64,000 nucleotides of DNA from Fusobacterium perfoetens ATCC 29250 (GTDB taxonomy: Bacteria; Fusobacteriota; Fusobacteriia; Fusobacteriales; Fusobacteriaceae): NCBI RefSeq assembly GCF_000622245.1, contig NZ_JHXW01000003.1:225251-289250 (forward strand), read 5' to 3'. Positions 10,001 to 20,880 of the stretch are shown here, piece by piece (positions within the stretch are counted from its first letter, which is position 1; every line of letters starts with the position of its first letter). The notes under the pieces were generated by a model. That model did no database searches. It saw nothing but the letters and a program-made list of their open reading frames with translations, and had not been told where the DNA came from. The translations under genes were made by a program, and so were the position numbers.

Positions 10001-11427
10001 ACAATATAGAAAATTTATCTGGAAAAATAGATTTAGATTTTGAATTTATAGATAATATTCCAAAAGGAAGTTTAAAATTTAATAAATTTAAAGCTGATAT
10101 GCCAAATTTTAATTTATATATAAATAATGTAAATGGAAATTTAGGAATAGATAGACGAAAAATAGTAATAGATAGTTTTGATGGAAATATTAATGATGGA
10201 AAACTAAAAGTATTTGGAGATGTAGTTTTTGAGGATACTTTAGAATATTTAATAGGAGATAATTTTGAAAAAATAAGATATAATTTAACTTTAGAAGGGA
10301 AAAATATAAATTATTTATATAAAGATTTTGTAAAAATAAACTTTAGTACAAGATTAAGACTTGTAAAAGATAATTTATTTGGAACTATTAATATTAATAG
10401 TGGAAAAATTACAAATATAACAGATAAAAATTTTGGAATTATATCTACTATTAAAGAATATTTAAAAAGAAAATCTATGAAATCAAATCCTATAGTAAAA
10501 AATACAGCAGTTTTTTCTCCAAGGGGAGGTTTAGATATATCTCCTTCAGAAATTGAAACTAATATAAAAATAAATATTGAAAATGGTGTTAATATAGATA
10601 TAAAAGATATTTCTGGATATGTAAAAGATATAAAAGGAGAAGTAAATGGTTCTGGAGTTTTAAAAGGAACTTTAGAAAATTTAAACTTTTTAGGGGAAAC
10701 TAACATCAAAGAAGGAGAATTCATATTTAATAATAGAAAGTTTTATATTGATAGTGCAGCAGCATTATTTAATAATCCAAATCAAACTATTGAGAATATA
10801 AATCCAGAAATTGTTTTTATAACAAAAACTACTATTAACTCAAAAATTTATGAAATTTCTTTAATAGGTCCTGCTAGAAATATGGAACTCTATATAAAAA
10901 GTGGTGATGATGTAGCTATTAGTGATTTAAATAGTATATTATCATCTGACAAAAACAAAAATTTAAATCAAAAAGAAATGGATGAAACTACAGCTATTCT
11001 TATAGCAGAATTAGTTGGAGGTCAAATTTCAGATATTGTTGTAAGTCCAATAGTTGATGTAGTGAGAACTTTGTTTGGTTTTTCTGATTTGAGAGTTTCT
11101 TCAAGTATAATTACTCAAGATAAAAAGAAAAACAGAGATGATGAGTTAGGCGTAACATTTGGTGCTTATATAGAAGCTGAAAGTCCAATATATAAAGATA
11201 AAATATATTGGAGAGCTAAATTTAATTTTGTAGATACTACATCTGAATTAGATAGAAGTCCTGGAGAATATGGGATAGCAGAATATGATTTAGGTGTATA
11301 TTATAAAATAAATAAAAATTTATCTTGGGGAGTTGGTGCACAGAAAATAAGAAATGATTTAGAAATACTAGATAGTGATAAAAATTACTATATAGAAATG
11401 AACTTTGAGAAAAAGTTTGATTTTTAA
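7030..11427 (+). CDS. tamB: TamB-family translocation/assembly protein (DUF490 C-terminus)
   Basis: Large AsmA-like envelope protein expected to span from the inner to the outer membrane as a beta-taco bridge. It works with an Omp85 protein or carries phospholipid. It has one N-terminal membrane anchor (residues 10-30, charged MKNFLIKNKK before it) and about 1,100 residues of repetitive beta-strand sequence with alternating hydrophobic residues. The conserved TamB C-terminal domain at about residues 1180-1465 ends in a beta-rich aromatic segment (EMNFEKKFDF). It sits 15 bp before bamA, the usual arrangement when no separate TamA is present. The pairing with BamA is inference from this linkage. 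Confidence 0.85.
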   Translation: MKNFLIKNKKIFFISLPLFLVFWISYMAIYKTETLVGMGFSLFTKGGLKIEKLTFQEGSNKERGRIELKNSKLYGENKELIADIPQLSLTYDNWKITSIDIYDPEINFVRDRNSYNIVDIFTGGKKKANAPQKESEEKIEKTEDLSEPILKKINVYNANLLYQDESYTEKIEKAVDNVNGYIKFYNGYRTDLEFTGVGKENNNEKIFVKYDSSTGKYAFYLDLKNIDFNEKLFQYAYDSNGAIKDVYGLANLKLKISDEGFLGEATLENGGLKYEDLDMPVTNVKLDIKFLGEQILIDGDYLVGNYPGKFSLDYNNENGVKVGFFLKDILYKDVEKYKYLKSLNLGFENLKLDKADIILSYKDKFRADIDFESKNGDNLDILYFEDVSGRFTYVDDTFYLENLKTSLSINDKFTSRKVVGNLKLKDGKGETKLKVLGDKRHLLSNFDLDFNFEIAENNFLFDIKSKILNLNGDYDFEKKEIILKEEDDFYLKYNLKEKILEESKGDITAYFNGYTIKSNLKLDRDKNELGIASNITRDNKKTDGKIDVKINLDTFNYITEFDLNNIRLVDKSGTLAGSFKGKIENKNDTLEGQIFIEKGLVVDNQNGIRIRKIYGITNINNKNKDKYLDITFDGEVGKLITPNITLNGLKIGIRYFDKEIQIKNINNRYLGATGTLFLDDLSINGNIKFNGINQDVVKLGDFNYEITDASGQISGKITPELDKLKGDILVKDAHLLLGESVVDFHGNIKYLNREISSKEFFIGENTLDFLYSIKNKKGSYDLIINENEIINIIPGTKLKLIGKSEGILENGYINGDFYGEIEGIRVGENYLPKISLTGKYDNNYINFRNISFLLKDGRKIINTKGKIDIHTKELEFELPEQNINLKDLNLFKDLNIQMLTKGKLKGTFDNLEYEIISEKGKIYFKNKFIANEKFKIFGDKEFINIEKINLFSDNNKIDILGNYNIKDKLTNGKIEAKIKEVDSLKEIAEKYNIENLSGKIDLDFEFIDNIPKGSLKFNKFKADMPNFNLYINNVNGNLGIDRRKIVIDSFDGNINDGKLKVFGDVVFEDTLEYLIGDNFEKIRYNLTLEGKNINYLYKDFVKINFSTRLRLVKDNLFGTININSGKITNITDKNFGIISTIKEYLKRKSMKSNPIVKNTAVFSPRGGLDISPSEIETNIKINIENGVNIDIKDISGYVKDIKGEVNGSGVLKGTLENLNFLGETNIKEGEFIFNNRKFYIDSAAALFNNPNQTIENINPEIVFITKTTINSKIYEISLIGPARNMELYIKSGDDVAISDLNSILSSDKNKNLNQKEMDETTAILIAELVGGQISDIVVSPIVDVVRTLFGFSDLRVSSSIITQDKKKNRDDELGVTFGAYIEAESPIYKDKIYWRAKFNFVDTTSELDRSPGEYGIAEYDLGVYYKINKNLSWGVGAQKIRNDLEILDSDKNYYIEMNFEKKFDF

Positions 11428-11442
11428 TAACGGGGGTTATTT

Positions 11443-13527
11443 ATGAAGAAACAGTTAATGGTTTTACTGAGTTTTATTTTAATGATGTTTGCTTATGGAG
11501 AAGAAACTCAAGTAACAAACTATAAAATTCAAAAAATTATAGTTGAAAATACAAAAGAAGTTCCAGAAGCAACAATATTAAATATAATGACTCAAAAAGT
11601 TGGGGATAATTTTTCAACAGAAAATATGATTAATGACTACAGAAAAATAAAACAATTTGATTTTATTGATGATGTAGCATTATATCCAGAATATTATGAT
11701 AGTGGAATAAAGGTAGTTGTAAATGTAAGAGAAAAATCTGATGCTAAAGAATTACTTATCAAACAAGGAATAATTCCAATGTCTGAAAGAGATGTTGTAG
11801 ATAAAAGTGTCATAGTAAAAGGTATTAATATTTATGGAAATATAAATGTTAAAGAAAAAGAAATTTTATCTAAAATACCAGTAAAAGTTGGAGGATATTA
11901 TTCTAAGAAAAAAGTAACAGATGGTTATAAAAATTTAGTTGAATCAGGATTATTTAGACAAGTAGTTCCAGATATTAGTAAAGAGGGAAATGGAGTAACA
12001 GTTGATTTCTATCTTACAGAAAATCCTGTTATTACAGGAGTAAATATTATAGGAAATACTTTATATACAACTGATGAACTTTTATTAGGATTAAAAACAA
12101 AACCTAATCAAGTATTGAACTATAATAATCTTAGAGAAGATAGAGATTTCATACTAAAAAAATACAATGATGATGGATATGTACTTGCTAAAATTGTTGA
12201 TATGAGTTTAAATAGCTCTTATGAGTTAGAAATCTTTTTAAGTGAAGGAATTACAAGAAATATTAATTTTAAAAAAATGGTAACTAAACAAAGAGGAGAA
12301 AGAAGAAAAGCTACTGATAACTTATTAAAAACAAAAGATTATGTAATATCAAGAGAAGTTGAACTAAAAGAAAATGAAATCTTTAATATTAATGATTATA
12401 ATGAAACTGTAAAAAATCTTATGAGACTTGGATATATAAAAAATGTTAAATATGAAACAAGAGATATTATAGGAGATTTTGATGGACAAGACATTACATT
12501 ATTAATAGAAGAAGATAGAACTGCTAGATTACAAGGAGCTATTTCTTATGGTTCTGAATTAGGACTTTTAGGAATGCTTTCATTAGAAGAAACTAACTGG
12601 AAAGGTAAAGGACAAAATTTATCTTTTGCATATGAAAAATCTGATGAAGATTATTCAAGTTTCTCTATAAATTTCTCAGACCCATGGATAAAAGATACTG
12701 ATAGAATTTCTTGGGGATGGAGTTTATATAGAAATGAATATGAAAATGATGATAGCCGTGCTTTCAATCAAATAGATACTAGCGGATTCAAAATAAATGT
12801 AGGAAAAGGATTATCAAAATATGTTAGATTAAACTTAGGAGCAAAAGTTGAATATATAGAAACAAATCCTAAGAGTTTTTCTGAATTAAATGAAACAGAA
12901 AGAAAATTATATTATGATGATAAGTATTGGTTATATAGTTTGACACCATCTATTTCTTATGATACAAGAAATAGTTACTTTGACCCTACAAAAGGAGAAT
13001 TTTATAAGTTTGGTGTAGAATTTGGTTATGCTGGTGGAGTAGATTCTGATTATTTTTCTATTGCTACAATAGAAGCTAGAAAATATCATAGAGGATTCTT
13101 TAAAGATAATACATTTGCTTATAGATTAGTTCTAGGAATTCAATCTGATGGAACAAAAGAATCACAAAGATTCTGGGTTGGAGGAAGTTCAACTTTAAGA
13201 GGATTTGATGGTGGAGAATTTAAAGGAAAACAAAAAGCTGTACTTAATATAGAAAATAGAACTAAATTTAATGATGTATTAGGTGGAGTTATATTTGTTG
13301 ATATAGGAAGAGCTTGGGATTATGATGGAATAGACCAAGGATATATAGGAAATAGTACTTTAACAGATTATGACAAAAAATTCCCAGATAAAATTGCTAT
13401 ATCAGCAGGGGTAGGATTAAGAATAAATACACCAATGGGACCATTAAGATTTGACTTTGGATGGCCAATAACAGATAGTAAAGAATCTGGAATGCAATTC
13501 TACTTTAATATGGGACAAGCATTCTAG
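11443..13527 (+). CDS. bamA: Outer membrane protein assembly factor BamA (Omp85)
   Basis: Essential outer-membrane insertase that folds beta-barrel proteins. It has an N-terminal signal peptide (MKKQLMVLLSFILMMFAYG), several POTRA domains through about residue 350, and a 16-strand barrel after that. Barrel hallmarks include the WVGGSSTLRGFDGG loop, the equivalent of the family VRGF motif, and a C-terminal aromatic residue (NMGQAF). The length of 694 residues is somewhat short compared with E. coli BamA, so the POTRA count may be lower. A GGGGG ribosome-binding site precedes the ATG. It sits in the tamB-bamA-skp-lpxD envelope cluster. Confidence 0.93.
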   Translation: MKKQLMVLLSFILMMFAYGEETQVTNYKIQKIIVENTKEVPEATILNIMTQKVGDNFSTENMINDYRKIKQFDFIDDVALYPEYYDSGIKVVVNVREKSDAKELLIKQGIIPMSERDVVDKSVIVKGINIYGNINVKEKEILSKIPVKVGGYYSKKKVTDGYKNLVESGLFRQVVPDISKEGNGVTVDFYLTENPVITGVNIIGNTLYTTDELLLGLKTKPNQVLNYNNLREDRDFILKKYNDDGYVLAKIVDMSLNSSYELEIFLSEGITRNINFKKMVTKQRGERRKATDNLLKTKDYVISREVELKENEIFNINDYNETVKNLMRLGYIKNVKYETRDIIGDFDGQDITLLIEEDRTARLQGAISYGSELGLLGMLSLEETNWKGKGQNLSFAYEKSDEDYSSFSINFSDPWIKDTDRISWGWSLYRNEYENDDSRAFNQIDTSGFKINVGKGLSKYVRLNLGAKVEYIETNPKSFSELNETERKLYYDDKYWLYSLTPSISYDTRNSYFDPTKGEFYKFGVEFGYAGGVDSDYFSIATIEARKYHRGFFKDNTFAYRLVLGIQSDGTKESQRFWVGGSSTLRGFDGGEFKGKQKAVLNIENRTKFNDVLGGVIFVDIGRAWDYDGIDQGYIGNSTLTDYDKKFPDKIAISAGVGLRINTPMGPLRFDFGWPITDSKESGMQFYFNMGQAF

Positions 13528-13567
13528 TACTTAAATAAAAGAACCAAAGAAATATGGAGGTAACACA

Positions 13568-14044
13568 GTGAAAAAAATAGCATTAGTGGCATTAGCTGTA
13601 GCAATGTCAACACAAGCATTAGCATTAAAAATAGGAGTAGTAAATAGTCAAGAATTATTTTATAAATATTCTAAAACAAAAACAATGGAGGAAAACTTAA
13701 AAAAACAAACAGCATCTTTAGATAATACATTAAAACAAAAACAAGTTGAAATCCAAAAAATGGAATTAGAATTAAAAGCTAAAGGAAATAAAGCTACTGA
13801 TAAAGATAAAAAAGCTTTTGAAGATAAAATAAAATTATTAGAAAAATTTGTTAAAGACTCTCAAATAAAATTAAATAAAGAGAGAAGCACAAGAATGGCT
13901 GAAATTGAAAAAACTATGAATAATGCTATCAATAAAATAGCTAAAGCTGAAAAAGCTGATTATGTATTAGAAGCAGGAGCTGTAAAATTTGGTGGTGTTG
14001 ATTTAACAGATAAAGTTTTAGCTGAAATGGAAAAAACTAAATAA
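13568..14044 (+). CDS. skp: Periplasmic OMP chaperone, Skp/OmpH family
   Basis: Predicted trimeric periplasmic chaperone that carries unfolded outer-membrane proteins to BamA. It starts with GTG behind TGGAGG, followed by a signal peptide (MKKIALVALAVAMSTQALA). The mature start KIGVVNSQELF is typical of the family. A long lysine-rich helical hairpin at about residues 40-125 gives the tentacle structure, and the C-terminal ADYVLEAGAVKFGGVDLTDKVL closes the body domain. The length of 158 residues is normal, and the position between bamA and lpxD matches many Gram-negative genomes. Confidence 0.9.
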   Translation: MKKIALVALAVAMSTQALALKIGVVNSQELFYKYSKTKTMEENLKKQTASLDNTLKQKQVEIQKMELELKAKGNKATDKDKKAFEDKIKLLEKFVKDSQIKLNKERSTRMAEIEKTMNNAINKIAKAEKADYVLEAGAVKFGGVDLTDKVLAEMEKTK

Positions 14045-14063
14045 AAAATAAAGGAGGGAAGCA

Positions 14064-15077
14064 ATGGAATATAAAATTATAGATGTTGCTAATCTCCTTG
14101 GTTGTGAAATTAAAGGGGACAAAAATCTTTTAGTAAAGGGACTTGCCCCTTTTTTTCAAGCAAAGGAAGATGAGCTTACATTTGCATCAGATGAAAAATT
14201 TTTACATAAACTAGGAGAAACAAAGGCTAAAGTAATAATTGTACCTAATATAGATTTACCAGAAATAGGAAAGACTTATTTATTAGCTAAAGATGACCCA
14301 AGAAAATTAATGCCTCTTTTATTAAATTACTTTAAAAGAAAAACTAAAAAAATGATAAAACCTACAGAAGATTCAGCTAAAATAGGAAACAATGTAGAAA
14401 TAGCTCCTCATGTTTATATAGGACATGATGTTATTATTGGAGATAATTGTAAGATTTACCCAAATGTAACAATTTGTGAAGGTGTAAAGCTTGGAAAAGA
14501 TTGTATCATATATCCAAATGTAACTATAAGAGAATTTTGTGAGATTGGAGATAGAGTAATTTTACAACCTGGAGTAGTTATAGGTGGAGATGGATATGGA
14601 TTTGTAAAAGTAAATGGAAATAATATTAAAATAGAGCAAATTGGAAAAGTAATAATAGAAGATGATGTTGAAATAGGAGCAAATACAACAATTGATAGAG
14701 GAACTATTGGAGATACAATAATAAAACAATATTCTAAATTAGATAACTTGATTCAAATAGCTCATAATGTAATAATTGGTAAAAATTTCTTAGCAGCTTC
14801 ACAAGTTGGAATAGCTGGAAGTACAGAAGTTGGAGATAATGTTACTTTTGGTGGACAAGTTGGTGTAGGTGGACATATAAAAATAGCAAATAATGTAACT
14901 GTAGCAGCTAAAGGTGGAATTACAGGAAATATTACAGAAGAAAATCAAGTTTTAGGTGGATATCCGTTGATGCCATTAAAAGATGATTTAAAAGTAAAAG
15001 CCACTATAAAAAAATTACCTGAACTAATGAAAAAAATAAAAACTTTAGAAAAAGAGTTGGAAAAATTAAATAAATAA
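14064..15077 (+). CDS. lpxD: UDP-3-O-(3-hydroxyacyl)glucosamine N-acyltransferase LpxD
   Basis: Third step of lipid A biosynthesis: N-acylation of UDP-3-O-acyl-glucosamine. The N-terminal uridine-binding domain (about residues 1-95) is followed by many hexapeptide repeats forming a left-handed beta helix. The segments GGDGYGFVK and IDRGTIGDT are LpxD signatures, and the catalytic histidine is in [10 protein letters not shown]. The C-terminal helical extension is lysine-rich. It ends the tamB-bamA-skp-lpxD operon, with a strong terminator after the stop. Its presence shows the organism makes lipid A. Confidence 0.95.
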   Translation: MEYKIIDVANLLGCEIKGDKNLLVKGLAPFFQAKEDELTFASDEKFLHKLGETKAKVIIVPNIDLPEIGKTYLLAKDDPRKLMPLLLNYFKRKTKKMIKPTEDSAKIGNNVEIAPHVYIGHDVIIGDNCKIYPNVTICEGVKLGKDCIIYPNVTIREFCEIGDRVILQPGVVIGGDGYGFVKVNGNNIKIEQIGKVIIEDDVEIGANTTIDRGTIGDTIIKQYSKLDNLIQIAHNVIIGKNFLAASQVGIAGSTEVGDNVTFGGQVGVGGHIKIANNVTVAAKGGITGNITEENQVLGGYPLMPLKDDLKVKATIKKLPELMKKIKTLEKELEKLNK

Positions 15078-15085
15078 ATTTAAGA

Positions 15086-15125
15086 AAAGAGGATTGTATA
15101 ATTTTTACAATCCTCTTTATTTTTT
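15086..15125 (+). terminator. Rho-independent terminator after lpxD
   Basis: Perfect 13-bp stem (15086-15098 with 15106-15118) and a 7-nt loop, then a T-rich tail. Confidence 0.92.
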
Positions 15126-15249
15126 CTAAAAAATTTATTTTAAATCATAGAAATAGTAATTTTCTATATATAATAAATTTTAAATTTTGTAAATTTTTTT
15201 ATTATTTTATAAAAATATTTTTAAATTTTAAAAAATTCCGTTTAATATA

Positions 15250-15278
15250 TTTAATAAATTTTAATTTTATGATACAAT
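15250..15278 (+). promoter_or_regulatory. Probable promoter of the DUF2344 gene
   Basis: Extended -10 TGATACAAT (15270-15278), with a weak TTTAAT 17 bp upstream. The rest of the 243-bp gap after the lpxD terminator is plain AT-rich sequence. Confidence 0.5.
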
Positions 15279-15320
15279 ATAAGGTATCAAGTAATAAAGA
15301 TGTAAATTAAGAGAGGACTA

Positions 15321-15911
15321 ATGAAAAAAAGATTATTTTTTAACAAGTATGATGATATGAAATATATTTCTCATCTTGACCTTTTAAGAGTAATGGACAG
15401 ACTTCTAAGAAGAAGTGGTGTACCAATGAAATATTCACAAGGATTCCATCCTAGACCAAAAATCTCTTTAGGAAATCCAATATCTCTAGGAACAGAGGCT
15501 TTTAATGAACCAATGGATATTGAACTTCGTGAGGATATGACAAATGAAGAATTATTAAAAAAACTTAATAGTAAAAGTGTTTTAGGATTTGAATTTGTGA
15601 AAGTAATAGATATAGATAATAAAGCTGCTTCTATAGCTGATGACTATAAAGAAATGAGATATGAAATAATAGGAGATGAATCTTCCTTAAAAAAATTATA
15701 TAATCTTTTATCTCAAGATGAAATTCTTCTTGTAAAGGAGAAAAAAGGAAAAGTAGAAACAAAGGATATTAAACCAAGAATAAAATTCTTTGAAAAAAAA
15801 GAAAATATGATAAATTTAATAATTGAAAATATGTCACCAAATTCTCTATTTAACATATGTGACATAGATGTTAAAGATATATCTATAAAAAGATTTTGTG
15901 TAGAAAAATAA
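15321..15911 (+). CDS. TIGR03936/DUF2344 radical-SAM-linked protein
   Basis: Family defined by linkage or fusion to a B12-binding radical SAM protein (TIGR03960); biochemical role not established as far as I know. The N-terminal FNKYDDMKYISHLDLLRVMDR and YSQGFHPRPKISLGNPISLGTEA are the strongly conserved signature. Length is 196 residues. The usual radical SAM partner is not next to it here: lpxD and serS flank it, so any partner must be encoded elsewhere. It probably has its own promoter. Confidence 0.8.
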   Translation: MKKRLFFNKYDDMKYISHLDLLRVMDRLLRRSGVPMKYSQGFHPRPKISLGNPISLGTEAFNEPMDIELREDMTNEELLKKLNSKSVLGFEFVKVIDIDNKAASIADDYKEMRYEIIGDESSLKKLYNLLSQDEILLVKEKKGKVETKDIKPRIKFFEKKENMINLIIENMSPNSLFNICDIDVKDISIKRFCVEK

Positions 15912-15933
15912 AAAAACAAATAAATTTATTTAA

Positions 15934-17683
<1,750 letters not shown>

Positions 17684-17685
17684 TA

Positions 17686-17714
17686 TTGATTTTATAATTT
17701 ACATTTGATAGAAT
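17686..17714 (+). promoter_or_regulatory. Promoter of the aldolase gene
   Basis: TTGATT (17686-17691), a 17-bp spacer and TAGAAT (17709-17714), ahead of a strong AAGGAGGA ribosome-binding site. Confidence 0.6.
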
Positions 17715-17746
17715 GAGACATAAACAAAAATTAAGGAGGAATGGAA

Positions 17747-18736
17747 ATGTCTTACAATTATAAAGATTTAGGGCTTTCAAACACAAGAGAAATGTTTAGA
17801 AAAGCTAATGAAGGTCAATATGCAGTACCAGCTTTCAACTTCAATAACATGGAACAAATGATGGCAATTATTGAAGCTTGTGCTGAAATGGGTTCACCTG
17901 TAATATTACAATGTTCAAAAGGAGCTATGGAATATATGGGAACATATATGGTTCCAATGTTAGCAAAAGCTGCTGTTGATTATGTAAGATTATCTGGTTC
18001 AGATATCCCTGTAGCTTTACACTTAGACCATGGTCCAAACTTTGAAACTGCTAAAAAATGTATCGACTCTGGATTCTCTTCAGTTATGATAGATGGTTCT
18101 CACTTACCATTTGATGAAAACGTAGCTGAAGCTAAAAAAGTTGTTGACTATGCTCATCAATTTGATGTAACAGTAGAAGCAGAATTAGGAGTACTTGCTG
18201 GAATAGAAGATGATGTTCATGCTGAAGAACACATTTATACAAATCCTGATGAAGTTGAAGCATTCGTAAAAGGTTCAGGAGTTGATTCATTAGCAATCGC
18301 TATCGGAACTTCTCATGGAGCTCACAAATTCAAACCAGGAGATGACCCTAAATTAAGACTTGACATATTAGCTGAAATCGAAAGAAGAATCCCTGGATTC
18401 CCAATCGTATTACATGGTTCTTCTGCAGTTCCAGGACAATATGTTGAAATGATAAAAGAGTATGGAGGAACTATAAAAGATGCTATAGGAATTCCAGATT
18501 CTGAATTAAGAAAAGCAACTCAATCAGCAGTAGCTAAAATAAACGTTGATACAGACGGAAGATTAGCTTTCACAGCTGGATTAAGAAAAGCTTTATTCAC
18601 TAAACCAGGAGAATTTGACTTAAGAAAATACTTAGGACCAGCTAAAGCTGAAATGAAAGCTTACTACAAAACTAAAATAGTTGATGTATTTGGTTCTGAA
18701 GGAAAATACAAAAAAGCTACTATAGAAGTTAAATAG
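17747..18736 (+). CDS. fba: Class II fructose-bisphosphate aldolase
   Basis: Zinc-dependent glycolytic aldolase interconverting fructose-1,6-bisphosphate with dihydroxyacetone phosphate and glyceraldehyde-3-phosphate. Visible signatures are AVPAFNFNNMEQ at the N-terminus, the metal and catalytic region VALHLDHGPNFETAK, AELGVLAGIEDD, and the C-terminal metal/phosphate loops GTSHGAHKF and LHGSSAVP. I start at 17747 (MSYNYKDLG), because AAGGAGGA ends immediately before the in-frame ATG at 17741 but is ideally spaced for 17747. Unlike its neighbours the gene favours C-ending codons such as AAC and TTC, a mark of high expression. Confidence 0.95.
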   Translation: MSYNYKDLGLSNTREMFRKANEGQYAVPAFNFNNMEQMMAIIEACAEMGSPVILQCSKGAMEYMGTYMVPMLAKAAVDYVRLSGSDIPVALHLDHGPNFETAKKCIDSGFSSVMIDGSHLPFDENVAEAKKVVDYAHQFDVTVEAELGVLAGIEDDVHAEEHIYTNPDEVEAFVKGSGVDSLAIAIGTSHGAHKFKPGDDPKLRLDILAEIERRIPGFPIVLHGSSAVPGQYVEMIKEYGGTIKDAIGIPDSELRKATQSAVAKINVDTDGRLAFTAGLRKALFTKPGEFDLRKYLGPAKAEMKAYYKTKIVDVFGSEGKYKKATIEVK

Positions 18737-18754
18737 TTTATAGTTTTTAAAATT

Positions 18755-18785
18755 AAAGCAAGAGATTTATTTCTCTTGCTTTTTT
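18755..18785 (+). terminator. Rho-independent terminator after fba
   Basis: Perfect 11-bp stem AAAGCAAGAGA / TCTCTTGCTTT, a 6-nt loop and a T run. Confidence 0.9.
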
Positions 18786-18793
18786 GTATTTAT

Positions 18794-18836
18794 AAAATTT
18801 TAATGTTTTTTTAATTTTTGTGTAGTAAAATATAAT
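18794..18836 (+). promoter_or_regulatory. Promoter of the two-component operon with a candidate response-regulator site
   Basis: The -10 TATAAT is at 18831-18836. Upstream, 18794-18815 contains TTTAAT twice, 11 bp apart (18799 and 18810). This spacing is typical of OmpR-family tandem half-sites. The same 22-bp block, with 20 of 22 bases identical, occurs at 20881-20902 before the small exported-protein gene. Confidence 0.55.
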
Positions 18837-18862
18837 AGGAGAATTATATTTAGGAGGGAAAA

Positions 18863-19540
18863 ATGAGAGTACTAGTAGTAGAAGATGAAAAAGATTTAAA
18901 TAGAATAATATATAAAAAATTAAAAGTTGAAGGATATAGTGTAGATTGTTGTTATAATGGAGAAGAAGCTTTAGATTATATAAATAGTACTAATTATGAT
19001 ATTATTATTATGGATATAATGATGCCAAAGAAAAATGGTTATGAAGTTTTAAAGAATATGAGAGAAAATAAAAATAATACTCCAGTACTTTTTTTAACTG
19101 CTAAAGATACAATAGAAGATAGAGTTATAGGTTTAGATTTAGGAGCTGATGATTATCTTATAAAACCTTTTCATTTTGATGAACTTATGGCAAGAATAAG
19201 AGTACTTATAAGAAGAAAACATGGAAATATAAACAATGAATTAAAAGTGGCTGATTTAGTATTAAATGTAAATACTCATATAGTAAAAAGAGGAGATAAA
19301 GAAATAGAATTATCTTCAAAAGAATTTTCAATATTAGAATATATGATGCAAAATGTAGGAATTGTCTTAAGCAGGGAAAAATTAGAAGAACATATTTGGA
19401 ATTACGATTATCAAGGAGCCTCAAATATGATAGATGTTTATATTAGATATTTGAGAGTAAAAATAGATAAAGATTTTGAAACAAAACTTATATATACTGT
19501 AAGAGGTGTAGGTTATGTATTAAAGGACAAGGAGTTATAA
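18863..19540 (+). CDS. OmpR/PhoB-family response regulator
   Basis: Two-component transcription factor. The receiver domain has the acidic pocket (VEDEKD), the phosphoacceptor aspartate in IIMDIMMP (about D51), the conserved Thr in LFLTAKD and the Lys in YLIKPF. The C-terminal winged helix (about residues 128-225) carries LSSKEFSILEYMMQN and the RGVGYVL wing. It overlaps nothing, but its stop is immediately followed by the ATG of the kinase gene. It probably regulates itself and the small exported protein downstream through a shared promoter block. The signal is unknown. Confidence 0.92.
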   Translation: MRVLVVEDEKDLNRIIYKKLKVEGYSVDCCYNGEEALDYINSTNYDIIIMDIMMPKKNGYEVLKNMRENKNNTPVLFLTAKDTIEDRVIGLDLGADDYLIKPFHFDELMARIRVLIRRKHGNINNELKVADLVLNVNTHIVKRGDKEIELSSKEFSILEYMMQNVGIVLSREKLEEHIWNYDYQGASNMIDVYIRYLRVKIDKDFETKLIYTVRGVGYVLKDKEL

Positions 19541-20872
19541 ATGAAAAAAATAAATTTAAGTATAAAAACTAAAATAACTTTATGGTACACCTTTTTTATG
19601 GTAGCAATAGTAAGCATAATATTAGGAACTTTAGTAGAGTTTACAGATATGACTTTATTGAGTAATCAAAAAAATCAACTTATGGAAGTTGTAGAAGATA
19701 TAGTAGAGGATATAGAAGATAAAGATGAAGTTGAATTTTTTGATGATGGAGTATTTGTAATAATCTATAATAAAGAGGGAAAATATATAAATGGAAGTAT
19801 ACCACATGATTTTCCTATAAATATTCCTCTAAAAAATGGGACTGTAGAAAAATTAGATAATAAGTTTTACTATTATGATAGAGAAGTAGTATTATCAAAA
19901 GATGAAGTTTATTGGGTAAGAGGAGTAATTTCAGATGTAGCAATAAATGATTTAACTCAAAAAATTTTAACAGGAGCTTTTATTCTTTTACCATTTTTAG
20001 TCATAGTATCTACATATATTGGGTATTTTATTACAAAGAAAGCTTTTTATCCTGTTAAGAGAATTCAAGAAACAGCTCAAAATATTACAGAAAATAATGA
20101 GTTATCTTTGAGAATAGGTTTATCTGATGGAAAAGATGAAATATCAAAACTTGCCAAAACAATAGATGAAATGTTAGAAAAATTAGAAAAAAGTTTTTTA
20201 AAAGAAAAACAGTTTACTTCTGATGCTTCTCATGAATTAAGAACACCTATATCTGTAATATTAGCTGAAAGTGAATATATATTAGAACATGGAGAAAGTT
20301 TAGAAGAAGCAAAAGAATCTATGGAAGTTATTAATAGACAAATAAAAAAAATGTCTGCATTAATTAATCAATTACTACTTTTTACAAGAATGGATAGAGA
20401 AAATATAAAATTAAACTACGAAAAAATTGATATTTTAAAAATAGTTGAAGAATTAAAAATAGATAATGAGTTAGAAGCTAAAGAAAAAAATATATCTTTA
20501 GAAATTGAAAATAGTTTAAAAAATAATTTTCAAAAAGTAGATAAAATTTTATTTATAAGAGCAACTCAAAATATAATTCAAAATGGAATAAATTATGGAA
20601 AAGAAAATGGATATCTAAAAATAAAATTATTTGAAAATCAAGAATATTTTGCAGTAGAATTTAAAGATAATGGAATAGGAATAAAAAAAGAAAATATAGA
20701 AAAAATATGGAATAGATTTTATCAGGAAGATGAATCAAGAAATAGTAGAGGAAGTATGGGACTTGGACTTCCAATGGTAAAGTGGATAGTAGAAAAACAT
20801 AGAGGTTATGTTGAGGTAGAAAGTATAAAAGATATTGGAAGTATATTTAGATTATTTTTTAAAAAAATTTAA
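19541..20872 (+). CDS. HAMP-containing sensor histidine kinase
   Basis: Membrane sensor paired with the preceding regulator. It has two transmembrane helices (about residues 13-33 and 147-167) flanking a small acidic extracytoplasmic domain with VEDIVEDIEDKDEVEFFDD. A HAMP linker follows, then the dimerisation H-box ASHELRTP (about H231), then the ATP-binding N-box NIIQNGINYGKENG, DNGIGIKKENIEKIWNRFYQ and SMGLGLPMVK. The architecture resembles ArlS/CusS-type kinases. The acidic sensor loop could bind cations, but that is inference. Confidence 0.92.
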   Translation: MKKINLSIKTKITLWYTFFMVAIVSIILGTLVEFTDMTLLSNQKNQLMEVVEDIVEDIEDKDEVEFFDDGVFVIIYNKEGKYINGSIPHDFPINIPLKNGTVEKLDNKFYYYDREVVLSKDEVYWVRGVISDVAINDLTQKILTGAFILLPFLVIVSTYIGYFITKKAFYPVKRIQETAQNITENNELSLRIGLSDGKDEISKLAKTIDEMLEKLEKSFLKEKQFTSDASHELRTPISVILAESEYILEHGESLEEAKESMEVINRQIKKMSALINQLLLFTRMDRENIKLNYEKIDILKIVEELKIDNELEAKEKNISLEIENSLKNNFQKVDKILFIRATQNIIQNGINYGKENGYLKIKLFENQEYFAVEFKDNGIGIKKENIEKIWNRFYQEDESRNSRGSMGLGLPMVKWIVEKHRGYVEVESIKDIGSIFRLFFKKI

Positions 20873-20880
20873 AAAAATAA

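Noticed and set aside
10311..10724. 137-codon minus-strand open frame inside tamB
   Set aside because: Low-complexity F/I/S-rich shadow of tamB with no start signals.
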